Position numbers and translations under genes: made by a program. A stretch of DNA of 8,439 nucleotides from Firmicutes bacterium UBA5301 (GTDB lineage Bacteria; Bacillota; UBA5301): NCBI GenBank assembly GCA_002408345.1, contig DHRX01000150.1:1833-10271 (forward strand). Reading direction: 5' to 3'. Below the pieces are notes generated by a model that was not told the origin of the DNA, did no database searches, and saw only the letters and a list, made by a program, of their open reading frames with translations. Positions 1 through 6,948 of the stretch are shown one piece after another (the stretch's first letter is position 1; every line of letters begins with the position of its first letter).

Positions 1-966
1 ATTTCTTCCCCTTTAGATACCTATACCGCTGCTCGGCGGATTAATATGAGTTTGCCGGTGAGTTCGACGATGAACCAAGGGGCCTTGACCTTTGGTCCAG
101 ATGACCTACTAGATGAGGTCAGGGAGAAGCTGGTCAAGTATAAGCACCGTAATTATCCGGTCGTCGATGAGGAGCAACGGCTCCTCGGCTTACTGAGTCG
201 AGGTAATCTTTTAGCTGGTCCAGCCAAGAAAGTAATCTTAGTCGACCATAACGAGTTAGGTCAGTCGGTAGCAGGCCTGATCCAAGCCGAAATTCTGGAG
301 ATCGTTGACCACCACCGCTTAGGTGATGTTCAGACCGATAACCCGGTATTCTTCCGGAATGAACCGGTAGGTAGCACCGCTACCTTAGTAGCAGAGTGTT
401 ACCATGAAGAAGGGGTAGCTATTTCTGCTCAGATGGCCGGGTTATTGGTGTCCGCTATTCTCAGTGATACCCTTATTTTCCAGTCGCCAACGACGACAGC
501 TAAAGATCGGCGGATAGCTCAAGAATTAGCTGAGTTAGCTGGGATTGCCGACCTAACCCTTTTGGGGCGAGAACTACTGGAAGCCGGGTCCGATACCGAC
601 CACCTAACAGCAGAACAGTTAATTACTGAGGACTTAAAAACCTTCGCTTTTGGCGCTGATTTTACAGTAGGGGTAGCCCAAGTGGAAACCTCTAACTTGG
701 AGCGTTTTTTAGAGCGGGGTTCTGAATTAATGGAGGAGATGGAACGCTACCGGCAGAATAACCGTCTAGACCTTTTTCTACTCTTAGTTACCGATCTGTT
801 TCGTCAGGGCAGTGAGTTACTAGTTACCGGCCCGGCCCAACATATTGTGGAGAAGGCTTTTGGTTACCCCCTCCAGGGTAACAAGGTCTTCCTACCTGGC
901 GTACTTTCCCGGAAAAAGCAGGTCATTCCACCGTTGGGCAAGGCTGTACAGGAGGTTCAAATCTAA
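1..966 (+). CDS. CBS-domain manganese-dependent inorganic pyrophosphatase, family II (3' part)
   Basis: Hydrolyses pyrophosphate to two phosphates in the cytoplasm, pulling biosynthetic reactions forward. The gene is cut by the window edge: the frame is open from base 1 with no start, and the in-frame ATG at 46 lies inside a conserved domain, so it is not the real start. The 321 visible residues begin at the end of what looks like a DRTGG domain (SSPLDTYTAARRIN), continue through the second CBS half (about 65-230 nt, ending RNYPVVDEEQ...GLLSR), then the catalytic part. Metal and active-site motifs are intact: DHNE (244-255), DHH (307-315) and SDT (463-471). The C-terminal DHHA2 domain carries the substrate-binding RKKQ (910-921). 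In this family the CBS pair binds adenine nucleotides and tunes activity; the missing N-terminus should hold the first DHH motifs and the first CBS half. The stop overlaps the lepB start (TAATG). Confidence 0.93.
   Translation: MSSPLDTYTAARRINMSLPVSSTMNQGALTFGPDDLLDEVREKLVKYKHRNYPVVDEEQRLLGLLSRGNLLAGPAKKVILVDHNELGQSVAGLIQAEILEIVDHHRLGDVQTDNPVFFRNEPVGSTATLVAECYHEEGVAISAQMAGLLVSAILSDTLIFQSPTTTAKDRRIAQELAELAGIADLTLLGRELLEAGSDTDHLTAEQLITEDLKTFAFGADFTVGVAQVETSNLERFLERGSELMEEMERYRQNNRLDLFLLLVTDLFRQGSELLVTGPAQHIVEKAFGYPLQGNKVFLPGVLSRKKQVIPPLGKAVQEVQI
950..955 (+). promoter_or_regulatory. Ribosome binding site for the upstream lepB start
   Basis: AGGAGG lies inside the last codons of the pyrophosphatase gene, 10 bases before ATG 966. 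It supports coupled translation through the TAATG junction. Confidence 0.6.
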
Positions 967-1562
967 TGGCAAAATCGGCTGAATCCGAAAGGAGACGCAA
1001 AATGAATACTGTTGGGGGAAAATCTGTTTTCTTAGAGTATGTGGAATCGATCGTTATAGCTGTTTTATTAGCTATGTTTATCATGACTTTCATCGGTCGC
1101 TCTTATGTGGTCGACGGTGCCAGTATGGTACCAACTCTACATGACAGAGAACGGCTGATGGTAGATAAGCTAACCTATCGGTTCAGCGAGCCCAAACGGG
1201 GCGAAATAATTGTCTTTAAATTCCCGGCAAACCCGAAATATCGCTACATCAAGCGGGTAATCGGTGTGCCTGGGGATCAAATTATGATTGAGAACGGTAG
1301 CGTCTACTTAAATAATGTGCGTTTAGATGAAAGCTATGTTTCCGAACCGGTTCGAGAACGTTTTGGTCCTTTTGAAGTACCGGCAGGGCATGTATTTGTT
1401 CTTGGGGATAATCGGAATAATAGCCAGGATAGCAGGTATACCCTGGTCGGTTATGTGCCCTACAAACTAATTGAAGGCCGGGCCCTTGTCCGCTATTGGC
1501 CCTTAACTAAACTCAAGGCAATCAAGCGACCTGAGGTCTTAGCCGGTATCAATGTAGATTAA
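966..1562 (+). CDS. lepB: Type I signal peptidase (leader peptidase)
   Basis: Membrane serine protease that cleaves signal peptides from exported proteins on the outer face of the cytoplasmic membrane. A short basic N-terminus precedes one transmembrane helix (about residues 27-46), then the S26 catalytic domain. The nucleophile is S53 in GASMVPTL, the general base K96 in YIKRVIGVPGDQ, and the C-terminal box is GHVFVLGDNRNNSQDSR. The form is short and SipS-like, with one membrane anchor. Two starts are credible. ATG 966 overlaps the PPase stop and has AGGAGG 10 bases upstream. ATG 1002 has AAAGGAG 7 bases upstream and gives a 186-residue protein with S41/K84, close to the numbering known for Bacillus SipS (S43/K83). 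The longer form adds MAKSAESERRRK, a positive cytosolic tail. I give the longer form but hold the start open; the function is secure. Confidence 0.95.
   Translation: MAKSAESERRRKMNTVGGKSVFLEYVESIVIAVLLAMFIMTFIGRSYVVDGASMVPTLHDRERLMVDKLTYRFSEPKRGEIIVFKFPANPKYRYIKRVIGVPGDQIMIENGSVYLNNVRLDESYVSEPVRERFGPFEVPAGHVFVLGDNRNNSQDSRYTLVGYVPYKLIEGRALVRYWPLTKLKAIKRPEVLAGINVD
988..994 (+). promoter_or_regulatory. Ribosome binding site for the alternative lepB start
   Basis: AAAGGAG lies 7 bases before the in-frame ATG at 1002, an ideal spacing. If this site is the main one, the mature signal peptidase lacks the first 12 residues of the long form. Both sites could work, giving two N-termini. Confidence 0.55.
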
Positions 1563-1577
1563 GTAAGGAAGGTTACT

Positions 1578-3602
1578 ATGACCTCGTTAGAATCAGTGCG
1601 TAAACAAGTAGAAGAACTACGGGAACAGATTCGTTTCCATGATTACCAGTATTATGTTCTTGATGCTCCGCAGATTACCGATGCTGAATACGACAGACTA
1701 ATGCAGGAGCTGCAATCTTTGGAAGCCCAATATCCGACGCTGATTACTAGCGATTCCCCGACCCAACGGGTTAGCGGCGGACTAAGCTCTGACTTTGCAA
1801 CGGTGGTCCATCCGGTGCCGCTGTTAAGCCTGGGGAATACTTTTTCTCCAGATGATCTCCGGGCTTTTGACCGGAGGTTAAAAAAACTACTAGGAACTAC
1901 AGTAGATCTACCGTATGTTGCCGAACTGAAAATAGATGGGCTGACTATTGCTTTGACGTATGAAGATGGCGCCCTCACCTTAGCGGCGACCCGGGGTAAC
2001 GGTCAAGAAGGTGAGGATGTTACCGCTAATGTTCGGGCTATTAAGGCGGTACCTTTGAAGCTACGGCCGCCTTATCCGAAAAGATTAGCGGTGCGTGGTG
2101 AGGCGTATATGCGGATTCAGGACTTTCAGGAGCTGAACATAGCCCGAGCTGAGGCCGGAGAACCGCTCTTTGCCAACCCGCGTAATGCTGCAGCCGGTAC
2201 AATCCGGCAACTCGATCCCCGAGTAACGGCAGGCCGACCGCTCTTAATCTATTGTTATAATATCTTAGCTACTGAACCGACGGTGGATATAGCGACCCAG
2301 TGGGCGGCCTTGGATCAATTGCAGGATTGGGGGTTCCCTGTTAACCCTGAACGGCGGCTCTGTGCTAATATTGAAGAGGCTATTCAGTTTTGTAGTGATT
2401 GGACGGGTAAGCGGGCTACTTTACCCTACGAGATTGACGGGGCAGTCGTTAAACTTAATTCTTTAGCGGCCGCCCAGGGTTTAGGGGCTACCGGTAAGAC
2501 CCCCCGGGCCAATGTGGCCTATAAATTCCCGGCGGAACAGCAGACGACTACAGTTTTAGATATCATTGTCCAAGTCGGACGGACCGGGGCCTTAACCCCG
2601 CTGGCCATATTAGAGCCGGTCCATATTGCCGGATCTACAGTGAGCCGGGCCACCCTCCATAACGAAGACTATATTAAAGCCAAGGATATTCGGATCGGTG
2701 ATAAGGTAGTGATTCAAAAGGCTGGGGATGTCATCCCGGAAATCCTGTATTCGCTGCCCCAAGAACGGACCGGTACCGAAACCCTCTTTGTTATGCCCCA
2801 GCAGTGCCCAGCTTGCCAAGCCAAAGCGGTACGAGAAATGGGGGAGGCGGTTACCCGCTGTGTCGGTCTGGCCTGTCCAGCCCAGCTCAAGGAGAAAGTT
2901 GTTTACTTTGCCTCCAAAGATGCCATGGATATCGAGGGGCTAGGGCCAGCTTTAGTTGAGCAGTTAGTAGAAACCGGCTTAGTTCATAATGTTGCCGACC
3001 TTTATTATCTGACCGCCGCTAATTTGTTGGCCTTAGAGCGGATGGGTACAAAATCGGTACAGAACTTACTGCAGGCTATCGAAACCTCGAAAAGTCGACC
3101 GCTATCCCGATTGCTTGTAGCTTTAGGAATCCGTTATGTAGGGGTGCGGGTCGGTCAGGTTTTAGCCCAGCATTTCCAGGATATTAGTACTTTAGCCGAG
3201 GCTGAGCTAGAGGAACTCCAGACTATCCCTGAGATCGGTCCGAGAATTGCTGAAAGTGTCCGTGATTTCTTTCAAGAGCCCCAGAATCTAGCTGTAATAG
3301 AGGCGCTCCAAAAGGCTGGGGTCAATACTGTCGAGAAGGTAGTCAGTAAAGGTACTTCTTTAGCCGGTCAAACCTTTGTTTTAACCGGAACCCTAACCGG
3401 TTGGACCCGCTCCCAAGCGAAAGCAGCTATCGAGGCTAGGGGCGGCAAGGTAACCAGCAGTGTTTCGCAAAAGACTTCCTATGTTGTAGCTGGAGCTGAT
3501 CCTGGTTCCAAGTACACTACAGCCCAGGAGTTAGGTATACCTATTTTAACTGAAGCGCAATTAGCGAGTCTGTTAGAGCAACAAGGAGGTGACCCAGAAT
3601 GA
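1578..3602 (+). CDS. ligA: NAD-dependent DNA ligase LigA
   Basis: Seals nicks in duplex DNA (Okazaki fragment joining and repair) using NAD+, releasing NMN and AMP. At 674 residues it is full family length with all domains in order. Domain Ia (1-60) has the NMN-binding residues Y25, D35, Y38 and D39. The adenylation domain has the AMP-accepting lysine K118 in ELKIDG, then NPRNAAAGTIRQLDP and YKFPAE. The OB fold includes VQVGRTGALTP and ATLHNEDYI. A four-cysteine zinc finger follows (C410, C413, C428, C433; C-x2-C-x14-C-x4-C), then helix-hairpin-helix repeats (about 440-580) and a C-terminal BRCT domain (about 590-670, with the conserved RGGKV). ATG 1578 has AAGGAAGG at 1565-1572. It sits 15 bases after lepB and overlaps gatC by 4 bases. 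Firmicutes often place ligA after pcrA; here lepB is upstream instead. Confidence 0.98.
   Translation: MTSLESVRKQVEELREQIRFHDYQYYVLDAPQITDAEYDRLMQELQSLEAQYPTLITSDSPTQRVSGGLSSDFATVVHPVPLLSLGNTFSPDDLRAFDRRLKKLLGTTVDLPYVAELKIDGLTIALTYEDGALTLAATRGNGQEGEDVTANVRAIKAVPLKLRPPYPKRLAVRGEAYMRIQDFQELNIARAEAGEPLFANPRNAAAGTIRQLDPRVTAGRPLLIYCYNILATEPTVDIATQWAALDQLQDWGFPVNPERRLCANIEEAIQFCSDWTGKRATLPYEIDGAVVKLNSLAAAQGLGATGKTPRANVAYKFPAEQQTTTVLDIIVQVGRTGALTPLAILEPVHIAGSTVSRATLHNEDYIKAKDIRIGDKVVIQKAGDVIPEILYSLPQERTGTETLFVMPQQCPACQAKAVREMGEAVTRCVGLACPAQLKEKVVYFASKDAMDIEGLGPALVEQLVETGLVHNVADLYYLTAANLLALERMGTKSVQNLLQAIETSKSRPLSRLLVALGIRYVGVRVGQVLAQHFQDISTLAEAELEELQTIPEIGPRIAESVRDFFQEPQNLAVIEALQKAGVNTVEKVVSKGTSLAGQTFVLTGTLTGWTRSQAKAAIEARGGKVTSSVSQKTSYVVAGADPGSKYTTAQELGIPILTEAQLASLLEQQGGDPE
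3583..3592 (+). promoter_or_regulatory. Ribosome binding site for gatC
   Basis: AAGGAGGTGA, a complete anti-16S match, lies inside the last ligA codons 6 bases before the gatC ATG (3599). It shows that gatC is translated strongly in its own right and not only by coupling to ligA. Confidence 0.85.
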
Positions 3603-3883
3603 TTACTAAGGCTGAAGTTTTGAAAACCGCTGATAATGCTCGGATAGAGCTTTCCGACCAAGAAGCAGAACTATTTACCCAACAACTTAAAGCTACTTTA
3701 CAGTTGGCACAGAAGTTGCAGGAAATAAATACTGACGGGGTTCAACCCACCATTAATACCGTTTACATGCAAAATATTCTCCGCGAGGATATCGTCGAGC
3801 CGTCCTTACCTAGGGAGGAAGCATTAAGTAATGCTCCCGATCCGCAAGACGGATTCTTCCGGGTTCCCAAGATTATGGACTAG
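3599..3883 (+). CDS. gatC: Glu-tRNA(Gln)/Asp-tRNA(Asn) amidotransferase subunit C
   Basis: Small 94-residue subunit that wraps around GatA and GatB and stabilises the GatCAB complex. The sequence matches the family along its length: an N-terminal helical part with ADNARIELSDQE, a second amphipathic helix (LKATLQLAQKLQEINTDGVQPT), then the extended segment with ILREDIVEPSLPREEALSNA and the family-typical end DGFFRVPKIMD. The start ATG overlaps the ligA stop (ATGA) and has a near-perfect ribosome binding site. It is first of the gatC-gatA-gatB set, the common bacterial order. The family has no catalytic residues of its own. Confidence 0.95.
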   Translation: MITKAEVLKTADNARIELSDQEAELFTQQLKATLQLAQKLQEINTDGVQPTINTVYMQNILREDIVEPSLPREEALSNAPDPQDGFFRVPKIMD

Positions 3884-3889
3884 AGGAGG
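3884..3889 (+). promoter_or_regulatory. Ribosome binding site deciding the gatA start
   Basis: AGGAGG begins right at the end of the gatC stop codon and lies 7 bases before GTG 3897. It fixes the GTG as the gatA start rather than an in-frame ATG further up inside gatC (3831). Confidence 0.85.
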
Positions 3890-3896
3890 AGTCATA

Positions 3897-5351
3897 GTGA
3901 GTCTTTACCAACATACAGCCCATCAACTTCGGGATATGCTCCGCCGCCAGGAAACTACGGCTGTTGAAATAACCGAGTCGATGCTGGAACGCATTGAAAC
4001 CATAGAGCCAGAGGTTAAAGCTTATCTGACAACTACCCCAGAATTGGCCCGCTCTATGGCCCGAGTAGTGGATCAAAGGTTAAAGCAGGGGGAGGCGCTC
4101 CCTGATTTAGCCGGTATCCCCATGGGGTTAAAGGATAATATGAGTACTAAAGGGGTCAGGACAACTTGTTCTTCTAAAATGTTAGAGAACTATATCCCCC
4201 CCTTCGATAGTACCGTTTACCAAAGGTTAATGCAGCAGATGTCGCCGTTACTTGGTAAGCTGAATATGGACGAGTTTGCCATGGGCACATCGACAGAGAA
4301 TAGCGCCTTCTTTACCACCGCTAACCCCCGGGATCTCCAACGGGTACCAGGCGGGTCTAGTGGTGGCTCGGCTGCTGCCGTAGCTGCTGGTACAGCTATT
4401 TTCACTCTAGGTTCCGATACCGGTGGCTCAATCCGGCAACCGGCCGCTTTCTGTGGTGTAGTCGGGCTGAAACCAACTTATGGTTTGGTTTCCCGGTACG
4501 GGGTCGTTGCCTTTGCTTCATCGATGGATCAAGTCGGACCGTTAACTAAGGATGTTACCGATGCCGCTTTAGTTTTAAATGCTATTGCGGGTTCTGATCC
4601 TTGGGATACTACTACCGCTCAGCGGGAAACTTTGGATTATACCGCTTTTCTGAAGCCAGATGTTAAGGGGATGCGTATCGGCTTGCCCAAGGAGTATTTT
4701 GTTGAGGGGGTCAACCCGGAGATCAAAGACCGGATTAACCAGACCGTCCAGCAATTAGCAGCGGCTGGAGCCGAAGTAGTCGAGATCTCCTTACCTCATA
4801 CCGAGTATGCCTTGGCCGCTTACTATATTATCGCTCCTGCAGAGTGTAGCTCTAACTTAGCCCGCTTTGATGGTGTGCGGTATGGTTACCGGAGTGAGAC
4901 CGCTCCTGATGTGGTGACCATGTATAAGGAGAGTAGAGGCGAGGGCTTTGGCGCTGAGGTTAAACGTCGTATTCTTTTGGGAACCTACGTTTTAAGCGCT
5001 GATGCTTACGAAACTTATTTTGTACAGGCTCAAAAGGTTCGGACCCTAATTACCACCGATTTTCAAGAGGCCTTCCAAAAGTGTGACGTGATTATAACGC
5101 CGACTACCCCGACTACCGCTTTTCAGAAGGGAGAAAAGGTTCACGATCCCCAGGCTTTGTACTTGTCAGATCTTTTAACTACTCCGGCGAATATGGCCGG
5201 TTTACCTGCTATCTCGGTTCCTTGTGGTTTTGATCAAGCCGGGTTACCTATTGGGCTACAGATTATGGGGCCGGCCTTTGGTGAGGGGCAGATTCTCCGA
5301 ACCGCCTATATGGTCGAGCAGCTAACGGAGACAGGGGGTGCCGCCCGATGA
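3897..5351 (+). CDS. gatA: Glu-tRNA(Gln)/Asp-tRNA(Asn) amidotransferase subunit A
   Basis: Glutaminase subunit: it frees ammonia from glutamine, which is channelled to GatB to amidate Glu-tRNA(Gln) or Asp-tRNA(Asn). From GTG 3897 the protein has 484 residues, the usual GatA length, and the amidase-signature catalytic triad falls at K79 (GLKDNM), cis-Ser S154 (GGSSGGS) and nucleophile S178 (SDTGGSIRQPA), the same numbers as in the structurally known Staphylococcus aureus enzyme. This agreement backs the GTG start; an ATG at 3831 in the same frame would add 22 residues encoded inside gatC with no resemblance to GatA. It lies 13 bases after gatC and overlaps gatB by 4 bases. Presence of the complex suggests the organism lacks GlnRS, AsnRS or both, which this window cannot show. 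Confidence 0.97.
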   Translation: MSLYQHTAHQLRDMLRRQETTAVEITESMLERIETIEPEVKAYLTTTPELARSMARVVDQRLKQGEALPDLAGIPMGLKDNMSTKGVRTTCSSKMLENYIPPFDSTVYQRLMQQMSPLLGKLNMDEFAMGTSTENSAFFTTANPRDLQRVPGGSSGGSAAAVAAGTAIFTLGSDTGGSIRQPAAFCGVVGLKPTYGLVSRYGVVAFASSMDQVGPLTKDVTDAALVLNAIAGSDPWDTTTAQRETLDYTAFLKPDVKGMRIGLPKEYFVEGVNPEIKDRINQTVQQLAAAGAEVVEISLPHTEYALAAYYIIAPAECSSNLARFDGVRYGYRSETAPDVVTMYKESRGEGFGAEVKRRILLGTYVLSADAYETYFVQAQKVRTLITTDFQEAFQKCDVIITPTTPTTAFQKGEKVHDPQALYLSDLLTTPANMAGLPAISVPCGFDQAGLPIGLQIMGPAFGEGQILRTAYMVEQLTETGGAAR

Positions 5352-6793
5352 GCGCTAAGTATGAAACCGTTATCGGCTTAGAAGTTCATGCTGAGTTACG
5401 GACCAAATCTAAATTGTTTTGTTCTTGCTCCACTAAATTTGGGTCAGAGCCAAATACCCAGGTCTGCCCGATTTGCTTAGGCTTGCCTGGTACACTGCCG
5501 GTATTAAACAAACAAGCGGTGGAGTATGCTGTCGAAGCGGGTTTGGCCTTAAACTGTACAATTCAGAAATATAGTAAATTTGATCGTAAAAACTATTTTT
5601 ACCCTGATCTGCCTAAGGCTTTCCAGAACTCCCAGTTTGATTTGCCGGTAGCCTTAAATGGTAAGGTACGGATTCACGTTAACGGAGAAGATAAGGAGCT
5701 TGGCATTACCCGTATCCATTTAGAGGAAGAGGCCGGCAAGAGCGTACACTCCGGAGACAATATCCTCGGCTCTGATTACTCTTCAGAAGACTATAATCGG
5801 GGTGGAATTCCGTTAATAGAGATCGTTTCAGAACCGGATATGCGTTCACCAGAGGAGGCCTATGCTTATCTAGTGGCCCTCAAGAGTATTCTGGAATATA
5901 CAGAGGTTTCGGACTGTAAGATGGAAGAAGGTTCTTTGCGTTGTGACGCTAATGTTTCTCTGCGGCCGGTAGGTGCCGAGAAGTTCGGGACCAAAGTAGA
6001 GCTCAAGAACCTCAACTCTTTCCGGGCGGTCCAGAAAGCATTAGAATATGAAGTACAGCGACAGGCCCAGCTTTTGGATGCCGGTGAAACCATCATTCAA
6101 GAGACCCGTCACTGGGATGAGAATACCGGGAAGACCCACTCGATGCGGTCAAAAGAAGAGGCCGAAGATTATCGCTACTTCCCAGAGCCGGACTTGGGTC
6201 CACTCGTTATCGAGCAGGGGTGGATCGATCAGATTGCCGCCCGTATTCCGGAACTGCCAGAAAGCAAACGCCGCCGGTTTATTAGCGAATATGGTTTACC
6301 GGAGTATGATGCTGATTTAATTAGTTCCAGCCGGAAGATGGCTGAGTTCTTCGAAGCGACAGTAGCCCTTTTCCCAGATGCTAAGATGGTTAGTAACTGG
6401 TTAATGGGTGAGTTCTCCCGGTTGCTTAATGTAAGCGGTAAGGAGCTGGACCAAGCCGCAGTTACCCCTGAATTATTAGCCAAGCTACTCCAAATGTTGG
6501 CTAAGGGAACAATCAGCGGAACTGTAGCCAAGAGCGTATTTGAAGAGGTCTTTGCTACCGGAAAAGACCCTGAGGCCATCGTTCAAGAAAAAGGGCTGGC
6601 CCAGATCAGCGATACTGCTGAGCTTGAGCGGATTGTGCAAGCTATCATCGCAGCCAACCCCGGTTCGGTTACCGATTTCCGCAATGGTAAGGATAAAGCT
6701 CTCGGGTTCTTAGTTGGTCAAGTGATGAAAGAGACTAAGGGCCGGGCTAACCCCCAATTAGTGAATGAGCTGTTACGGAAGTACCTAGCGTAA
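5348..6793 (+). CDS. gatB: Glu-tRNA(Gln)/Asp-tRNA(Asn) amidotransferase subunit B
   Basis: Kinase and transamidase subunit: it phosphorylates the misacylated Glu or Asp on tRNA with ATP and replaces the phosphate with ammonia from GatA. The 481 residues match the family. Near the N-terminus are GLEVHAEL and a zinc-binding cysteine set C25, C27, C40, C43. The GatB signature follows at 79-93 (DRKNYFYPDLPKAFQ), then HLEEEAGKS (124-132), a catalytic-cradle region, NRGGIPLIEIVSEPD and VELKNLNSF. The C-terminal helical part and YqeY-type tRNA-binding tail run from about 300 to the end (ending NELLRKYLA). The ATG overlaps the gatA stop (ATGA), and only a weak GGGGG/GGAG ribosome binding site precedes it, so translation is probably coupled to gatA. 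It is the last gene of the first transcription unit; a hairpin follows. Confidence 0.97.
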   Translation: MSAKYETVIGLEVHAELRTKSKLFCSCSTKFGSEPNTQVCPICLGLPGTLPVLNKQAVEYAVEAGLALNCTIQKYSKFDRKNYFYPDLPKAFQNSQFDLPVALNGKVRIHVNGEDKELGITRIHLEEEAGKSVHSGDNILGSDYSSEDYNRGGIPLIEIVSEPDMRSPEEAYAYLVALKSILEYTEVSDCKMEEGSLRCDANVSLRPVGAEKFGTKVELKNLNSFRAVQKALEYEVQRQAQLLDAGETIIQETRHWDENTGKTHSMRSKEEAEDYRYFPEPDLGPLVIEQGWIDQIAARIPELPESKRRRFISEYGLPEYDADLISSSRKMAEFFEATVALFPDAKMVSNWLMGEFSRLLNVSGKELDQAAVTPELLAKLLQMLAKGTISGTVAKSVFEEVFATGKDPEAIVQEKGLAQISDTAELERIVQAIIAANPGSVTDFRNGKDKALGFLVGQVMKETKGRANPQLVNELLRKYLA

Positions 6794-6810
6794 GTAAAGA
6801 TACCGTCGTT

Positions 6811-6856
6811 TAGAGGAAGGGCGGAGGGTCCCCTAGGGCCATCTGGTCTTCCTCTG
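6811..6856 (+). terminator. Long intergenic hairpin, probable terminator or processing site after gatB
   Basis: Bases 6811-6831 pair with 6856-6836 in one register around a CCTA tetraloop. There are 15 Watson-Crick and 4 G-T pairs with only two mismatches (6821/6846 and 6826/6841). The outer arm AGAGGAAG (6812-6819) pairs perfectly with CTTCCTCT (6848-6855). It starts 18 bases after the gatB stop and ends before the next promoter, the right place for a terminator. The following T-rich tract is poor (GCCGTTTTCGGTCTT, with a small CCG-TTTT-CGG hairpin), so efficient intrinsic termination is uncertain; a transcript-stabilising or RNase III-type structure is also possible. Confidence 0.6.
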
Positions 6857-6872
6857 CCGTTTTCGGTCTTAA

Positions 6873-6901
6873 TTGACAGTAAGGGTCATTAATGGTAGTA
6901 T
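6873..6901 (+). promoter_or_regulatory. Sigma-A-type promoter for the citrate/homocitrate synthase unit
   Basis: A perfect -35 box TTGACA (6873-6878), a 17-base spacer and a TAGTAT -10 box (6896-6901, 4 of 6 consensus bases) predict transcription start near 6908. That leaves a leader of about 40 bases before GTG 6949. No operator or attenuator is evident in the leader. Confidence 0.7.
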
Positions 6902-6935
6902 ATCTTAAAATTCGTAGATTGAACCGTAGGGAAGT

Positions 6936-6942
6936 GGAGGTG
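6936..6942 (+). promoter_or_regulatory. Ribosome binding site deciding the synthase start
   Basis: GGAGGTG lies 6 bases before GTG 6949. It is far better than the AAGGG before ATG 6892, which the promoter placement would also leave outside the transcript. Confidence 0.7.
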
Positions 6943-6948
6943 GGAGTA

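Noticed and set aside
46..48. ATG as start of the pyrophosphatase
   Set aside because: The frame is open to base 1 and the preceding residues (SSPLDTYTAARRIN) are conserved CBS-PPase sequence, so the gene begins before the window.
1653..1655. Tyrosine (Y26) in LigA where E. coli has H23 in the NMN-binding domain
   Set aside because: A YY pair at this place is usual in Gram-positive LigA proteins, so it is not a loss of function.
1652..1978. Antisense open frame of 108 codons within ligA
   Set aside because: It is low-complexity, Ser/Arg-rich shadow coding opposite a well-conserved gene, with no recognisable domain. The other antisense frames at 2610-2819, 4217-4405, 6229-6579 and 7804-8073 were dismissed for the same reasons.
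3380..3405. Repeated AACCGG and an AACCGGTT palindrome
   Set aside because: It encodes the conserved LTGTLTG segment of the LigA BRCT domain and CCGG is common throughout the window's coding sequence, so no separate element is needed.
3831..3896. Extended N-terminus of gatA from an ATG inside gatC
   Set aside because: The added residues come from the gatC coding stretch in another frame, do not look like GatA, and GTG 3897 has an ideal ribosome binding site and gives the standard GatA numbering of the catalytic triad.
6908..6948. Possible riboswitch, T-box or leader-peptide attenuator before the synthase
   Set aside because: The predicted leader is only about 40 bases, with no hairpin pair, T-box sequence or codon run that would support such control.
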